Assembly: GCA_958510825.1 (NCBI GenBank)
Contig: OY294049.1
Coordinates: forward strand, 30,408,774 to 30,472,773
Reading direction: 5' to 3'
DNA: 64,000 nt
Source: Brachypterus glaber
Lineage: Eukaryota; Arthropoda; Insecta; Coleoptera; Kateretidae
Part shown: piece by piece, positions 12,961-24,604 of the stretch
Numbering within the stretch: the first letter of the stretch is position 1
Layout of the letters: every line of letters starts with the position of its first letter
Translations under genes and position numbers: made by a program
The notes under the pieces: model-generated
What the model was told of the DNA's origin: nothing
What the model saw: the letters and a program-made list of their open reading frames with translations, nothing else
Database searches by the model: none

Positions 12961-13198
12961 TTAAGAAAAATATGTTTTGTAAGAAAGTAAATATTGTGTA
13001 AAATGAGAGTAAAATGTTGTTTTTTTTTTGTACTTTTTAAGTATATTGAGAGGGCCTAGCTCGAAATTCAAAATTATTTTTGAAAATTAACGGCCTAAAA
13101 GATCAACAGTTTTTGATCTAAATGTCAAACGTTATCAGGCAAAATTCCACTTAAAAAGATGACAACAGTTCCGCATAGCTAAATGCTATAAAACGGCT

Positions 13199-14113
13199 GG
13201 GTATGTATTCTCGGACTCGAGAGAACGCATTCCCGGGAGAAAGGTAGTGTGGGTTGCATATTCTTTCTCTCGAAACGCAAAACTACTTATTCTTGAACTT
13301 CACTTCGCACGAAAATTGAGGAACTTTACTTCTACTACTCGGGATCGTAAGAAGCGGTCGTTCACGGAAATTTTGACATATTAAAAGTCTCGCGCATTCG
13401 AACATAACCCTATTTTTGCTTTGGTTTTGTGTTGTTAATTTGAATACCGTTTTGTTTTATAATAGTTAATCGTAATTAATAAAAGATTTTTTATATTTAT
13501 AAATTATTATACATTATTATACATATATATGTATAATATTATAATAATAATAATAATAATATAACGATGGACGATTTGGAAATTGTGGGGGCTGTTGCCC
13601 TTTTGGGAGATCTGCAAGATGCGGAAGATCAAATGGAGAACGAATAACGGGAAGTGTTGGCTAGGGCCGACCCTTTCCAACTTTCCAACAAAAAAATTAT
13701 AGTGAATTCAGGGCTAAACAGCCCACTATTGACAAGGGGGTTGTCCTGAATAAAATTTTAAAGTATTTTTTTTTTGTTGGCTGCTGGTGGGCGCAGATCT
13801 TTTTCTGTTTTTATTCTCATTTCATACACATTAATTTTTAGATATTAATTATAAAAATTATTCAAACCACAGAAACTTGTTTACAAATAATGAAAATAAT
13901 TACAGCCTGCGCACGCAAACTCGTTTCGCATAATCTGATTGGTTAAAATCCGCTAAAATACTTGGCAACGCTGCAGCCGGCTGCAGAGATCCCATCACGC
14001 TCACTAATGTTCAAGAATAGCATTTTTTTACTTTGGGGAACTTTTATATGATATGATCAGTTCCCTTCCTACGAAAATTGTTCACGTTCTCTCGAGGCCG
14101 AGAATAGATACCC
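13199..14113. mobile_element. Non-autonomous TIR element (915 bp), possibly PIF/Harbinger-like
   Basis: The ends are inverted repeats of 29 bp with two mismatches: left GGGTATGTATTCTCGG..., right complement GGGTATCTATTCTCGG..., both continuing through CTCGAGAGAACG. No convincing target duplication is seen. Inside, a 26-codon frame at 13,567-13,647 begins MDDLEIVGAVALLGDL, which faintly recalls the N-terminus of PIF/Harbinger-type nucleases. That link is weak inference. A TAA microsatellite lies at about 13,541-13,560. The subterminal segment 13,299-13,382 recurs inverted at about 566-645. Confidence 0.6.
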
Positions 14114-17100
14114 TGGTATCTCGATCAGCGTCAAAAAAGAGCGGGACCCCTCCACCTGAGAGGCACCTTTAGGGGTATGTTATTGTTTTTAGGAGCGTGG
14201 CTGCGGAGAGAGTGCTGGGGAACGACGGCCTATAGTGTTTTGTGTTAGTGAAATTAAATCAGGTACGATTTTTGTGTTAATTTTAATTAGTTATAAGTTT
14301 TGATGGTTTTATTTTATATATTATCTATCCTATTTCACACGTGAACATGTACACGCGTTATAAGCATTTTCCAGATGTTTTTAAACCTAAATTTCACCTG
14401 GTTACACGGTCCGCGTCGAGGCATTTTGAATGATATATTTTTCCGAAAGTTTTAGTACATGATTTGAGTCATATGTCTCGAAGTAGATATTATCTTGTAC
14501 TAGGAAAAGCTTATTTTATCTAGGAAATTATAATCATTTTTTCAGGCAAATTTGTAGATCAGGCGGGAACTAGTGACCGATGATGACGTGTGAGGTTTGA
14601 TACAGTTTTTTTTTAACTAATTTATTTCATAGATAAGATTTCTTTGTTTCAAAAGCGCACTAAAGTTTGACAAGTCTTTTCCGTTGGTGAAAAATGTCAT
14701 ATTAGGGTTTTATTGTTAAGAAAGGTCTGTTTTTAGGTTTAATAATTTGAGAGTGTTATTTTACCAGATTAGCCTTATTTATTCATGCAAAATACTTGAA
14801 CAAATTTTATAAAATGGCTATAAAAAAAATATTGCAATGTGAATAAATTCCCACGCAGGGGATGTTCCATGCGAAAAAGGTCTGTGGTTTTTAGAATAGG
14901 AAATTGATAGTGTTATTTGTCAAGGAAACAAAAGTCTGTTATAAAAATACAATATTCTCGACTGACCTACAAAATACTACACAAATTTTATGAAAAACTA
15001 GCCGAGTACCCGTGCGTTGCACAAGGCATTAAGATTAACATTTTTTACCACCTCGAGTGTTAAATATCGAATATTCCTGAAAGACGTATCTTTTTGATTT
15101 CAATAAAGAACATTTTTGCAAAATAGGAATATTCTAGATTAAGGGGCCTCTGGGATACGAACCCTTTTTAAGAAACTTCAATCTCCGTTTCACCTCTTCA
15201 AGGGTTGGATTTCGAAAAATCCTTTCTTAGTGGGTGCTTACATCATAAAAGAAATAAACTTTCCAAATTTAAAGTTTCTAGGACTAGGGGTTTGGGCTGG
15301 GCATTGAATACCTGAGTGCGTCTCTGCACGTTTTCGAGAACAAAAATGGGTATCCCTCTTGATTTTGAGTAGTGGAGGTAAAATTTTAGCGGTGGTGAAA
15401 AAAAAGAGATTGTGGTCTCTGGGTGAAATCCGGTGTGTGTTTTTAGAAGTTTCCGGGTACGTGAGTTAAAATTAAATTTTTAAAACTTATTTTCTAATGT
15501 TTAGATAGTTATATTCAGTTGTAATCACACGTTTTTATGTTAAAATGTATTTCTATGTCTATTTTAGTAAATTTATACTTTTTCGGGGCCAAAAATACTT
15601 GTAAACTGAGAACTTATTGCACTTTTCTTTTATAAATACGATTAAATTGTTTTAGAAAAAGACATGGGTTTTTGCATGATTTTATAGTTGTGAAGGGCTT
15701 GCGTTTTTAGGGTTTCTTGTGCAGTTTGTTTTTTTATAGGTAATTTTGAGCGGCAAAAATCTGTGACGTGTGATTATAACTGCGTATTAAGTTTAAAGCG
15801 CGCCAAAGTTGATATGAAGATCCCGCTAAGGGAAATGAGATGTTAGTTCGTTGGAAAGGTCTATCATTTTAAGGTTATGTTTATTTTTAAAACGAAATGT
15901 CTGTTTTTCAGTGGTGATAATTTTTAAGTAGTTCATTTTATGTAAGTACAATGGTTTCTTATAGTTTTAAACAAAGCCCAAGGTAAAATCACACATAATA
16001 GTAGAGAAAAACTTTTGTATTTAGAAAACCAGAGAGATGGGTGCTAAACTGAATAATGTTGATTTATTTAACGTTAATTTATTTATGAAAAGTTTAAAGG
16101 TGGGTTTTACAAACGTTTTAAATTTTCTTTAGTCATTCATAAAGGGTAATTGTTTTTTTTACTCTGGTATCAGACTGCTATTTTAAGTTTAGAAAAATGT
16201 ACTCGGGCAAGAAATAGACCTTAGTTAAATTAGATATTTTTGTTGTACCTCTGTTTATATTTTATTTTAAAAATTCATTCTTGATTGTTTTTTTTTTCAA
16301 CTTATTTGGATATTGTGTAACCAAAGGTATGACTAAATTGTGTGTGTGTTTTTTTTTCTACTTTCAAGTGATTTTATTTACTCACACTTAATATTTATTT
16401 CTTGCTAAATTTATTTAAGGGTAGCAAAATTTGAATTGTTTTACTACAAAAGAATTTGAGCTCTGTAAAATTGATTGAAAGTGTAGAATTTAAAAATGCC
16501 AATATTATTTCAAACTTTTCGTGAATTCTAATTTTAATTTATTTATTTTATTTTCAACCTGGTATCCAGTCATCGTAGGGTTATTTTTACATGATCTTTT
16601 TTTTGTAAGGTACTGGCGATTTTATAAATATATGTTTTAAACTGATTTATTTATTTACCATTTGACAACTTATTTAATTGTGTTTCTATATTTATGTGTT
16701 TAAAACCGATTTATCTATTTACCATTTTTTTTTAAACCTGTCTCTACGTTTCTACGATTTGTTTTGTGGTGTATTTCAGGTTTCTTTTCAGGAATTATAA
16801 TTATTATTTTTATGGTTATTACCAGCATATTTATTTTTGTTTTGCATTTACATATTTTATAGCACTGCCAGTTACCCATTGATTTTAAAATATTGAGTTA
16901 AATTTGTGCCTAATTTGTTTTTTTTTTTTCTTAAATTTCTAAAACAATATGTATTTTTGCCATCTGACAGTAGAGGGACACTTATGCCAGAGTAAAAGAG
17001 CTTTGTTGAATTTACATTGTTTTGTTACCCTTTTACTCCCTGACTGCTATCTAAAAAAATTGCTGGGCAGTCAAATCCTAGCCAGTGCTATCTAAAAAAT

Positions 17101-17990
17101 TGCGGGGCACAACCAATGGGCTGCTATCTAAAAAGATTGCTGGGCAGTTCCATTCCCAATTTCTGCTATCTAAAACATTGCCGGGCAGAATCCCATCCGC
17201 TGCTATCTAAAATATTGCTGGGCGGCCACCTATCTTACCTAACTATGTATATATTTTTACTGTTGAGTGTTCCACGTCTGGGGGGCGTAAATGATACCTT
17301 TATTGTTAAGGCACAAATATAGCATTTTACAGTCAAAACTTTGTAGAAACTATTTAGGCATACACTTTCCTCACCATTAAATTAATTTTACAATTTCTAG
17401 TTTTTTTAGTAATCACGTGACAGACATGTAAATGATTTTGCGAGGTCTATTTTCTGGGTTGATTTAGGAACTCTGTTATTTGGGTCGTATTAAATATTTT
17501 GGTGTTTTCTGCCGAACACCTAAATTTGTTGGGCATAAAAGTTTGAGATAATACTTGGTTTTATTAGTGCTATTTTATATTTGTAATTTTGTGGTTAAAA
17601 GAGAAGGTTTTATACCTGGTTTTTTATCTCATTTCATGTAAAATATACACATCTTGATTTGATGTTTAATAAAGTTGGTTACAAGGGTTTATTTGTTTTA
17701 TTGAAAATGCCCCAATTCTCCTTTCATACGCAAGTAACACAATACAAATCGAACCAAATATATATTTTAACCTTCTGTAAACACAAAGTAGGATCCTACT
17801 CTAGACTAATCGATCATTGGTCAGATTTGTTGTTTTTTTATGTGGGTAACTACATAACCACCTTAATTTGTCATACTGCAGATGATAATTTTTAGGTCGG
17901 TTACATTACAATATTAATTAGAAACTTGTAAGTAATCTAGATTTTGGTTTGGTTTCGACTTTTTATAAATAAAAAAAACAATTTTAAAAC
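14114..17990. other. AT-rich, mostly non-repetitive region without a protein gene
   Basis: About 3.9 kb with no reading frame I can support. The plus strand is T-rich. Visible features are a splice-donor-like CAG/GTACG near 14,261, several polypyrimidine-AG runs, an AATAAA at about 17,668 and the five stem-loop units at 17,043-17,228. At about 15,000-15,025 there is a GCCGAGTACCCGTGCGTTGC phrase of the kind found at the ends of dispersed insect repeats (from memory, unverified). A long non-coding RNA gene is possible but not shown. Confidence 0.4.
17043..17228 (+). ncRNA. Five tandem stem-loops with covarying stems
   Basis: Five units start at 17,044, 17,085, 17,121, 17,163 and 17,200 (spacing 41, 36, 42, 37). 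Each has the conserved core TGCTATCTAAAA, then 1-4 variable bases, then TTGC.GGGC. The bases before and after the core pair with each other although they differ between units: GACTGC/GCAGTC, GTGC/GCAC, GGGCTGC/GCAGTTC (with GU pairs), TTCTGC/GCAGAA and GCTGC/GCGGC. A conserved loop of about 19 nt is closed by changing but complementary stems, as expected for selection on RNA structure. I know no named family with this motif. No transcript evidence is available. Confidence 0.45.
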
Positions 17991-19135
17991 GAACGTTAGT
18001 AGTAAAAAAATAAATTCAATCCCAGCACCAATGTCGAAAAAAGGCTAAAAAATATATCTTCCCGTAGTAGCAGAGTTCTTATTTTTTCAGAGTGGGTTTC
18101 TCATCACTGTTAGACTAATTTACAATCATATTGGTTATGGGTCAAAGTCTCTGAGAGGCTCAAAAAAATAAATTCAGTCACAGCACCCAGGTCGATAAAA
18201 AGCTAAAAAATATATCTTCCCGTAGTAGTAGGGTGCTAATTTTTTCAGAGTGGATTTCTCATTACTGTTAGACTAATTTAAAATCATATTGGTTTTGGGT
18301 CAAAGTCTCTGAGAGGCTCAAAAAAATAAATTCAGTCACAGCACCCAGGTCGATAAAAAGCTAAAAAATATATCTTCCCGTAGTAGTAGGGTCCTAATTT
18401 TTTTAGAGTGGATTTCTCATTACTGTTAGACTAATTTAAAATCATATTGGTTTTGGGTCAAAGTCTCTGAAAGGCTCAAAAAAATAAATTCAGTCACAGC
18501 ACCCAGGTCGATATAAAGCTAAAAAATATATCTTCCCGTAGTAGTAGGGTCCTAATTTTTTCAGAGTGGACTTTTTTACTCATTACTGTTAGACTAATTT
18601 AAAATCATATTGGTTTTGGGTCAAAGTCTCTGAGAGGCTCAAAAAAATAAATTCAGTCACATCACCCAGGTCGATAAAAAGCTAAAAAATATATCTTCCC
18701 GTAGTAGTAGGGTCCTAATTTTTTCAGAGTGGGTTTCTCATCACTGTTAGACTAATTTACAATCATATTGGTTTTTAGTCAAAGTCTCTGAGAGGCTCAA
18801 AAAAATAAATTCAGTCACAGCACCCAGGTAAAAAAAAAGCTAAAAAATATATCTTCCCGTAGTAGTAGGGTCCTAATTTTTTCAGAGTGGGTTTCTCATC
18901 ACTGTTAGACTAATTTACAATCATATTGGTTTTGGGTCAAAGTCTCTGAGAGGCTCAAAAAAATAAATTCACACAGCACCCAGGTATATATCTTCCCGTA
19001 GTAGTAGGGTCCTAATTTTTTCAGAGTGAGTTTCTCATCACCGTTAGACTAATTTAAAATCATATTGGTTTTGGGTCAAAGTCTCTGAGAGGCTCAAAAA
19101 AATAAATTTTATCGCAGCACCAGAAAAATAAAGTA
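17991..19135 (+). repeat. Satellite C, forward array (about 157-160 bp, about 7 copies)
   Basis: The unit contains CTCTGAGAGGCTCAAAAAAA, CAGCACCCAGGTCGATAAAA, TATATCTTCCCGTAGTAGTA, a phrase reading GGGTCCTAATTTTTTCAGAG, and ATCATATTGGTTTTGGGTCA. CAGCACC recurs near 18,022, 18,182, 18,342, 18,500, 18,660, 18,820 and 18,975. Copies are very similar. The same family reappears in opposite orientation at 45.7-48.6 kb and as single copies inside satellite D. Confidence 0.9.
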
Positions 19136-19167
19136 AAGTTCATACCATGTAAAGAACGGAAGAAGGG

Positions 19168-19380
19168 GCTAACGGGAGGAACGTATTCCGCGATCTACGC
19201 ATGCGCTTGGCTTTGTGCTGGTTTGGTGTTTTTTTTTAATGGAAAGCGTTGGTTTACGTTAACATTGGTTTATGTTGGTTTTTTGGTTGCTTTGGTTTTT
19301 TTTTAATGGGGGTCGGTTTTCTTTCTTATGTTGATTTTTGCTAGCATGCGCAGATCACGGAATACGTTCCTCCCGTTAGC
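19168..19380. mobile_element. Small hairpin MITE (213 bp)
   Basis: Near-perfect inverted termini of about 38 bp: GCTAACGGGAGGAACGTATT at the left and its complement at the right, each reaching a GCATGCGC core. The interior is T/G-rich (GGTTT-type repeats). It sits between satellite C and a short unique stretch. No target duplication could be identified, so the superfamily is unknown. Confidence 0.75.
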
Positions 19381-19539
19381 TCTACGTAGAACAGAGCAGT
19401 CGTCGCAGCGCCATCTTCTTAAATGTAATGGACTATAGTACTATAATGTTAGTAACTAACTATTAGTCTTAAATGGAATGTTCGTTGTTTGTGTTACTTT
19501 TTTATAGATGGCGCCACACTACGCAAGTATAGCTAAAAA

Positions 19540-19795
19540 AATATCCTCCCGTAATAGTGGGGTCCTAAAGCTAAAAAAAATATCCTCGCGTACTAGTGGG
19601 GCCCTAATTTTTTCAGAGTAAGTTTCTCATCACTGTTAGACTAATTTAAAATCATATTGGTTTTGGGTCAAAGTCACTGAGAGGCTCAAAAAAATTAATT
19701 CAATCACAGCACCCATGCCAAAAAAAAAGCTAAAAAAAAATCCTACCGTAGTAGTAAGGTAGTAAAGTAAGTAAATTTTATTGCAGCACCGGTCC
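19540..19795 (+). repeat. Partial, diverged satellite C copies at the C/D junction
   Basis: Two partial units (AGCTAAAAAAATATCCTCCC, CTAATTTTTTCAGAGTAAGT, CAGCACCCATGCC) precede the first satellite D unit. The same hybrid C segment recurs at about 27,058-27,275, 27,912-28,125, 39,717-39,925 and 41,291-41,500, always followed by GGTCCAAACGAAATTT and D sequence. It has been amplified as part of a D higher-order unit. Confidence 0.75.
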
Positions 19796-20793
19796 AAACG
19801 AAATTTAAAAAAAAATTCAAAAAAGTTTCTTTTTTTGTAAAACAAAAAAAAATTTAAAAAAAAACAAAAATTTTTTTTGATAAATTTAATGAAGCAAAAC
19901 CGCCCAGCTCCTGGAATCGACCAGAACATTTAGAGGAAAAAACATTCATTTTTTTTAAGGGGCTGAGTATGCACATGTTGGAAAATAGTAAAATGCATAT
20001 TTTAGTGAAAAAAAAAATTGAAAAAAGTTTGGGCGCAGGATGAGCGAAAATATAACGAAACCACGAAGTATTAAAAAAAAAAAAATTTTTCAAAAAATTT
20101 TCTTTTTCCGTAAAACGAAAAACAAAATAAGGATCAGCGAAAAAATTAACGAAACCAAACGATATTTTCAAAAAAAAAAAAAAAATTATAAATTTAATAA
20201 GCAAAACCGCCCAGCTCCTGGAATCGACCAGAACATATAGAGGAAAAACTATTCATTTTTTTTAAGGAGCTGAGTATGTACATGTTGGACTTTGGTAAAA
20301 TGCATATTTTAGTGAAAAAAAAATTGAAAAAAGTTTGATAGGGGGCGCAGGATGAGCGAAAAAAAAAACGAAACCAAACGAAATATTTTCAAAAAAAATA
20401 TTTTCAAAAAAGTTTCTTTTTTCATAAAACGAAAGAAAAAACGATTTTTTTTATAAATTTAATTAATAAAGCTAAACCGCCCAGCTCCTGGAATCGACCA
20501 GAACATATAGAGGAAAAACTATTCATTTTTTTAAGGAGCTGAGTATGTACATGTTGGAAAATGGTAAAATGCATATTTTAGTGAAAAAAAAAATTGAAAA
20601 AAGTTTGATAGGATGAGCGAAAAAAAACGAAACCAAACGAAATATTTTCAAAAAAAATATTTTCAAAAAAGTTTCTTTTTTCATAAAACGAAAAAAAAAC
20701 GATTTTTTTTATAAATTTAATTAATAAAGCTAAACCACCCAGCTCCTGGAATCGACCAGAACATATAGAGGAAAAACTATTCATTTTTTTAAG
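19796..20793 (+). repeat. Satellite D, segment 1
   Basis: A-rich tandem repeat. The unit runs CCGCCCAGCTCCTGGAATCG, ACCAGAACATATAGAGG, AAGGAGCTGAGTATGTACAT, GGTAAAATGCATATTTTAGT, a phrase with GGGGGCGCAGGATGAGCG, then ACGAAACCAAACGAAATATT and A/T runs. Monomer starts at 19,904, 20,211, 20,481 and 20,739 give lengths of 307, 270 and 258. Lysine/phenylalanine-rich frames here are by-products. The segment ends at the LINE insertion. Confidence 0.9.
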
Positions 20794-20888
20794 GAGCTTA
20801 AACATAAACATAAACATCATTTATTATGCTCCTTAAATTTTACATAAAAAAATTACAAGCATTCGTCAATTTAATTAAATTTAGTCAC

Positions 20889-22273
20889 TTAATTTGTATC
20901 TGAATTTATATCAAAATTTCTAATGTCATAGATTAGAAACTCCTGTATGGAGTAAAACGGATTCTTCAAGAAAAAATGTTTAAGTTTCACCTTTAACTGT
21001 CTCCTATTCATATTCGTACATTCTTTCGGTAACTTGTTATAAGCTTTTATGCCTATATATCTACTACTTTTTTCAAACTTCGCCGAGCGATGTACTGGAA
21101 TACTCAATAAGTTCGAGTTTCTGGTAGCTATAGAGTTTAAATCACCGTTTGAAATGAACTTAGATTTGTTTTGAGCAACAAATATTATTAAATTGTAAAG
21201 GTAAAGTGAAAATATAGTCATTACTTTATTTTTAATAAATAATGGTTTACAGTGGCATCTCCGTTTTACTCCACACAGTGTTCTTATAATTTTTTTTTGT
21301 ATGACTAAAAGTCTGTGTACATGTATCGAGCCCCCCCAAATTATTAGGCCATATTCTATGTGGGACTTTATGCTCGCATTATAATAAGTTAATAATACAT
21401 TTCTTGAGACATTACTTCTTAAATTTAGTAGAGCATAATTGCAACTGTTTAATTTTCTAGCTACATAGTTAGTATGCATATCCCATGAAATATTTTCATC
21501 TAAAAAAAGTCCCAGTAGCTTAAATTCCGACGTCTCCGGAATAGATTTTTTTGAACAGTAAACTAATAAACTTCTATCATTTTGAATTTTGTTAAATTTA
21601 AGGACCGCAGACTTCTGCGGGTTAAGTATTAATGAGTTTTCTTTACACCATTGATGCATTAGGCTGGCAAGAAAACTAAGAAATTCCAGAAAATTATTCA
21701 GGTCGGACCTGACCAACATGGATGAATCGTCTGCATATTGGCAGAGTTTAAAAAAAATTCTAAATTTTTCCGGTATTCTGTCTAGAATAAATTTCAGAAG
21801 TTCATTGCTAAATATTAGAAATAAAAGGGGCGATAAAATTCCTCCCTGGGGGGTACCCCTGTTTACTTTTATCTCCCTAGAGAAAAATTTGGCTCTTACC
21901 TGTTGTCCAGTATCCGCGGTAATTTCCACAAACTGCCTTCGGTTGGTCAAATACGATCTAAACCATTCTAGGGCTTTTCCATTAATGCCATATGATTCAA
22001 GTTTAAGGAGCAATAGTTCGACATCAATGACATCGAACGCTCTAGTCATATCAAAAAATAACCCAGCGACAATATATTTACCCTCATCAACATTCTCCAT
22101 TACAAAGTCTAAAGCTTCAAAGAGGGCATGACATGTGCCCAAACCGGACCTAAACCCAAAATGGGAGGAGGATAGTAAATTAAATTTGTCAAAATAGTTT
22201 GTTAATCGTGAACACATAATTTTATCAATAATTTTCGCGAATACTGAAAGATTAGAAATCTGTCTATAGTTGC
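20889..22273 (-). pseudogene. LINE ORF2, C-terminal part: reverse transcriptase
   Basis: This continues the endonuclease ORF after a one-base shift; the first in-frame ATG is at 22,217 but coding similarity begins upstream of it. RT motifs are intact: FGFRSG, motif A FFDMTRAFDV, motif B GTPQGGILSPLLF and the catalytic QYADDSSML. Downstream are LLGLFLDENISWDMH and a C-terminal domain with CGVKRRCHCKPLF. The RT copies element RNA at the nicked target. No RNase H domain is seen. The stop is followed by an 85-90 base 3' UTR. The clade (CR1, Jockey or a relative) needs a tree. Confidence 0.9.
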
Positions 22274-23809
22274 CTACCTCAGATTTTGACCCTTTTTATG
22301 AAGTACGATTACTCTTGCTCTTTTCAGTTGTTCTGGATAGATTCCAGATTCGAATGAGGCGTTAATCCAGTTTGTAATAACTGGTGTGATTTCTTCAGCT
22401 ATCAGCCCCAGGATATTACACGGTATCCTGTCAGGACCAGCTGACCTTTTTTTTGAGGTTAACTGAATTGCACTTTTTACTTCCGCCTCAGACACGCCCC
22501 ACAAGAACATGCTATGCGGCGTTTTTCTATCAACATTGTAGTTGATCGCCTCAGAGTCCGAACCTGGAATGTCAGAAGTAAAAAAGTCGTTGAAAATATT
22601 TGCAACCAACTGAGGGTCATCAACAACTGTTCCCTCATGTTCCAGGCTTATTGTGCCAGAACTGAGACATTTTTTAGGATCCAAAGTGTTGTGGATTAAG
22701 TTCCATACATTTTTAGAAATATTACTACCGTTTGTTATTTTTTTATCATTATATGATTTTTTTGCTTTGGATAGTTCTTTATTATATTTCTTTTTTAAAT
22801 TTGAGAATTGTTTCTTTAGATCAGTATTTTTTGAATTTTTGCAAATCCAGTGTAAATCATTAACTTGCTTTGCTAGTGAATTAACCTCTTTTGTAAGCCA
22901 CTCGCCTTTTTTATGTGGCTTTAATTTAACATTTTCTAATGGAAAACAATTCTCAAAATTTTTTGTAAAGATTTTAATAAAATTGTCATACTTATCTTGT
23001 GAGGAGGCCGAACTGTAGACTAGATCCCAATTTTCATTTTTAATGGCTTCCACAAAATTATCTTTGTTTTTTTGTGAGAATTTTCTTTGAATTGCAAACT
23101 TTTGGGCACATGTCATTGGTTTATTAATAGGAACACTCAAATTGATAACATCATGATCAGAAAAATCTACTGGTCGTATTGAAGCACAGAGAGGGGATAA
23201 TGAATAATTGGTAAATATATTGTCAATTAGTGATTTCATACGAGTAGGTTTATCTACTGTGGGTTTAAGCTTAAATCCATTCAATACATCAATGAAGTTG
23301 GTTAGCATTGTACTTTTTGTTTTCAAACAAATATTAAAGTCACCACTCAGAAATATGAACTTACCTTTGCATGTTAAAAAAATAAGTAAATTTTGAAGTT
23401 TTATAAAAAATAGATCAAGATTCCCATTTGGAGCTCGATACATCGACACAAATATACATTTTGACTCATTTATAACAAATTCACAACACGAATATTCAAA
23501 GATACATTCCACACTTAAAATTGGCGTAATTAGCTCCTTTACCACTAAGTTTGAACTGACAAATAGGGCAACACCCCCACCGACCTTCTTTGGTCTGCAA
23601 AAATTTGAAATATTGACGTAATTGTCCAGATTAAAATGCTTTACTTCATAGTCTTTTAACCATGTTTCACACATTGACACTATTGCTGGATTTTCTTCAT
23701 GTAGAAGAGCGTCAACATTAAGCTTTTTACGTCTTACGCTTCTAGCATTAATTTGCATTAGTCGTATTGTTGAATTTTCGCCAATTTGGCCTGTAGTTAT
23801 TTTGTTTTC
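22274..23809 (-). pseudogene. LINE ORF2, N-terminal part: AP endonuclease and start of RT
   Basis: The open frame extends to 23,848, but its first 13 residues come from satellite D sequence; the element starts at about 23,809. APE endonuclease signatures appear in order: MQINARS, CETWL (catalytic Glu), GGGVALFV, SMYRAPNG, LSGDFN, PTRMKSLIDNIFTN and FSDHDVI. This enzyme nicks the chromosomal target for target-primed reverse transcription. A linker follows, then the RT entry region SAGPDRIPCNIL and ARVIVLHKKG. The frame then shifts within the run around 22,290 and ends. The downstream frame continues the protein exactly, so one base has been lost. Confidence 0.9.
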
Positions 23810-23814
23810 GAGCT

Positions 23815-24270
23815 GAGTATGTACATGTTGGAAAATGGTAAAATGCATATTTTAGTGAAAAAAAAATTGAAAAAAGTTTGATAGGGGCGCAGGATGAGCG
23901 AAAAAAAAACGAAACCAAACGAAATATTTTCAAAAAAAATATTTTCAAAAAAGTTTCTTTTTTCATAAAACGAAAAAAAAACGATTTTTTTTTTATAAAT
24001 TTAATTAATAAAGCTAAACCGCCCAGCTCCTAGAATCGACCAGAAGTCCAAACGAAATATTTAAAAAAAAAAAAATTTCAAAAAAAATTCTTTTTCCGTA
24101 AAACGAAAAAAAAAATAAGGATCAGCGAAAAAATTAACGAAACCAAACGATATTTTCAACAAAAAAAAATATATATATATAAATTTAATAAGCAAAACCG
24201 CCCAGCTCCTGGAATCGACCAGAACATATAGAGGAAAAAATATTATTTTTTTTTAAGGAGTTGAGTATGT
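23815..24270 (+). repeat. Satellite D, segment 2
   Basis: This runs from the remainder of the D monomer split by the LINE (GAGTATGTACATGTTGG) to GAGTTGAGTATGT next to the Chapaev-like element. It has the same unit as segment 1. A deletion-type junction at about 24,040 (CCAGAAGTCCAAACG) joins two monomers out of register. A short TA microsatellite is at about 24,168-24,180. Confidence 0.85.
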
Positions 24271-24274
24271 ACAT

Positions 24275-24419
24275 CACGCCTCGTCTGAACGAGGTCCAAC
24301 CCGAAAGTGCTTGCACTTCTGTTTTTTCTACGGAATCGTGCTCTCCAAGGTCTAAGGAGTAAGAAAAAGTTTGTTTGGAAATCATCCATCGACCAGTTTT
24401 TGTTTGCGCGCCAAAATTC
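24275..24419 (+). repeat. Terminal inverted repeat of the Chapaev-like element, left
   Basis: 145 bp starting CACGCCTCGTCTGAACGAGG. It includes GAAATCATCCATCGACCAGT and ends GCGCGCCAAAATTC. It pairs with 26,843-26,987 with scattered mismatches, mostly in the middle third. The first 20 bases contain an inner hairpin (CCTCGTCTGAACGAGG). No motif identical to a V(D)J heptamer/nonamer is seen beyond the initial CAC. Confidence 0.85.
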
Positions 24420-24604
24420 GAAAATTTACAAATTAAGTCAAAAACGTATTTTCTTCAAAAATGAAAATTCACAAATGAGGTCAAAAACGATTTTTATTCA
24501 CATAAACAACAACAAAGAAACATTAAACTAAGGATTCTCATACATTTACGGAAATAGTTCACTGGTGAACTCATATATCGCAACACGAATTTTGATTAAA
24601 TAAA

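Larger units (their letters stand above)
20799..23809 (-). mobile_element. 5'-truncated APE-type LINE (CR1/Jockey-like) in satellite D
   Basis: A 3.0 kb element read on the minus strand with an endonuclease-reverse transcriptase ORF. It is flanked by a 5-bp target duplication GAGCT (20,794-20,798 and 23,810-23,814), and the empty site GGAGCTGAGTATG is present in neighbouring D monomers. The 3' end (left) has AATAAA followed by a short ATGTTT tandem tail, typical of non-LTR elements without poly(A). The 5' end stops just upstream of the endonuclease, so ORF1 and the promoter are missing. The ORF is also frameshifted. The insertion is dead but fairly recent, because long open stretches survive. 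Confidence 0.9.

Noticed and set aside
17043..17228. CRISPR-like array
   Set aside because: Regular spacing of 36-42 bases looks similar, but the spacers are short, repeats covary as hairpins, there is no leader or cas gene, and the context is eukaryotic.
14261..17680. Complete spliced long non-coding RNA gene model
   Set aside because: Donor-like, acceptor-like and polyadenylation-like signals exist, but they are frequent by chance in T-rich DNA. Only the stem-loop array is reported.
19636..20240. Overlapping frames of 60-170 codons in satellite D rich in K, N and F
   Set aside because: They come from A and T runs in the repeat, change with each monomer length variant, occur on both strands and show no domain. 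The same holds for similar frames up to 45.5 kb.
21718..23396. Plus-strand frames across the LINE
   Set aside because: They are antisense shadows of the endonuclease-RT ORF.
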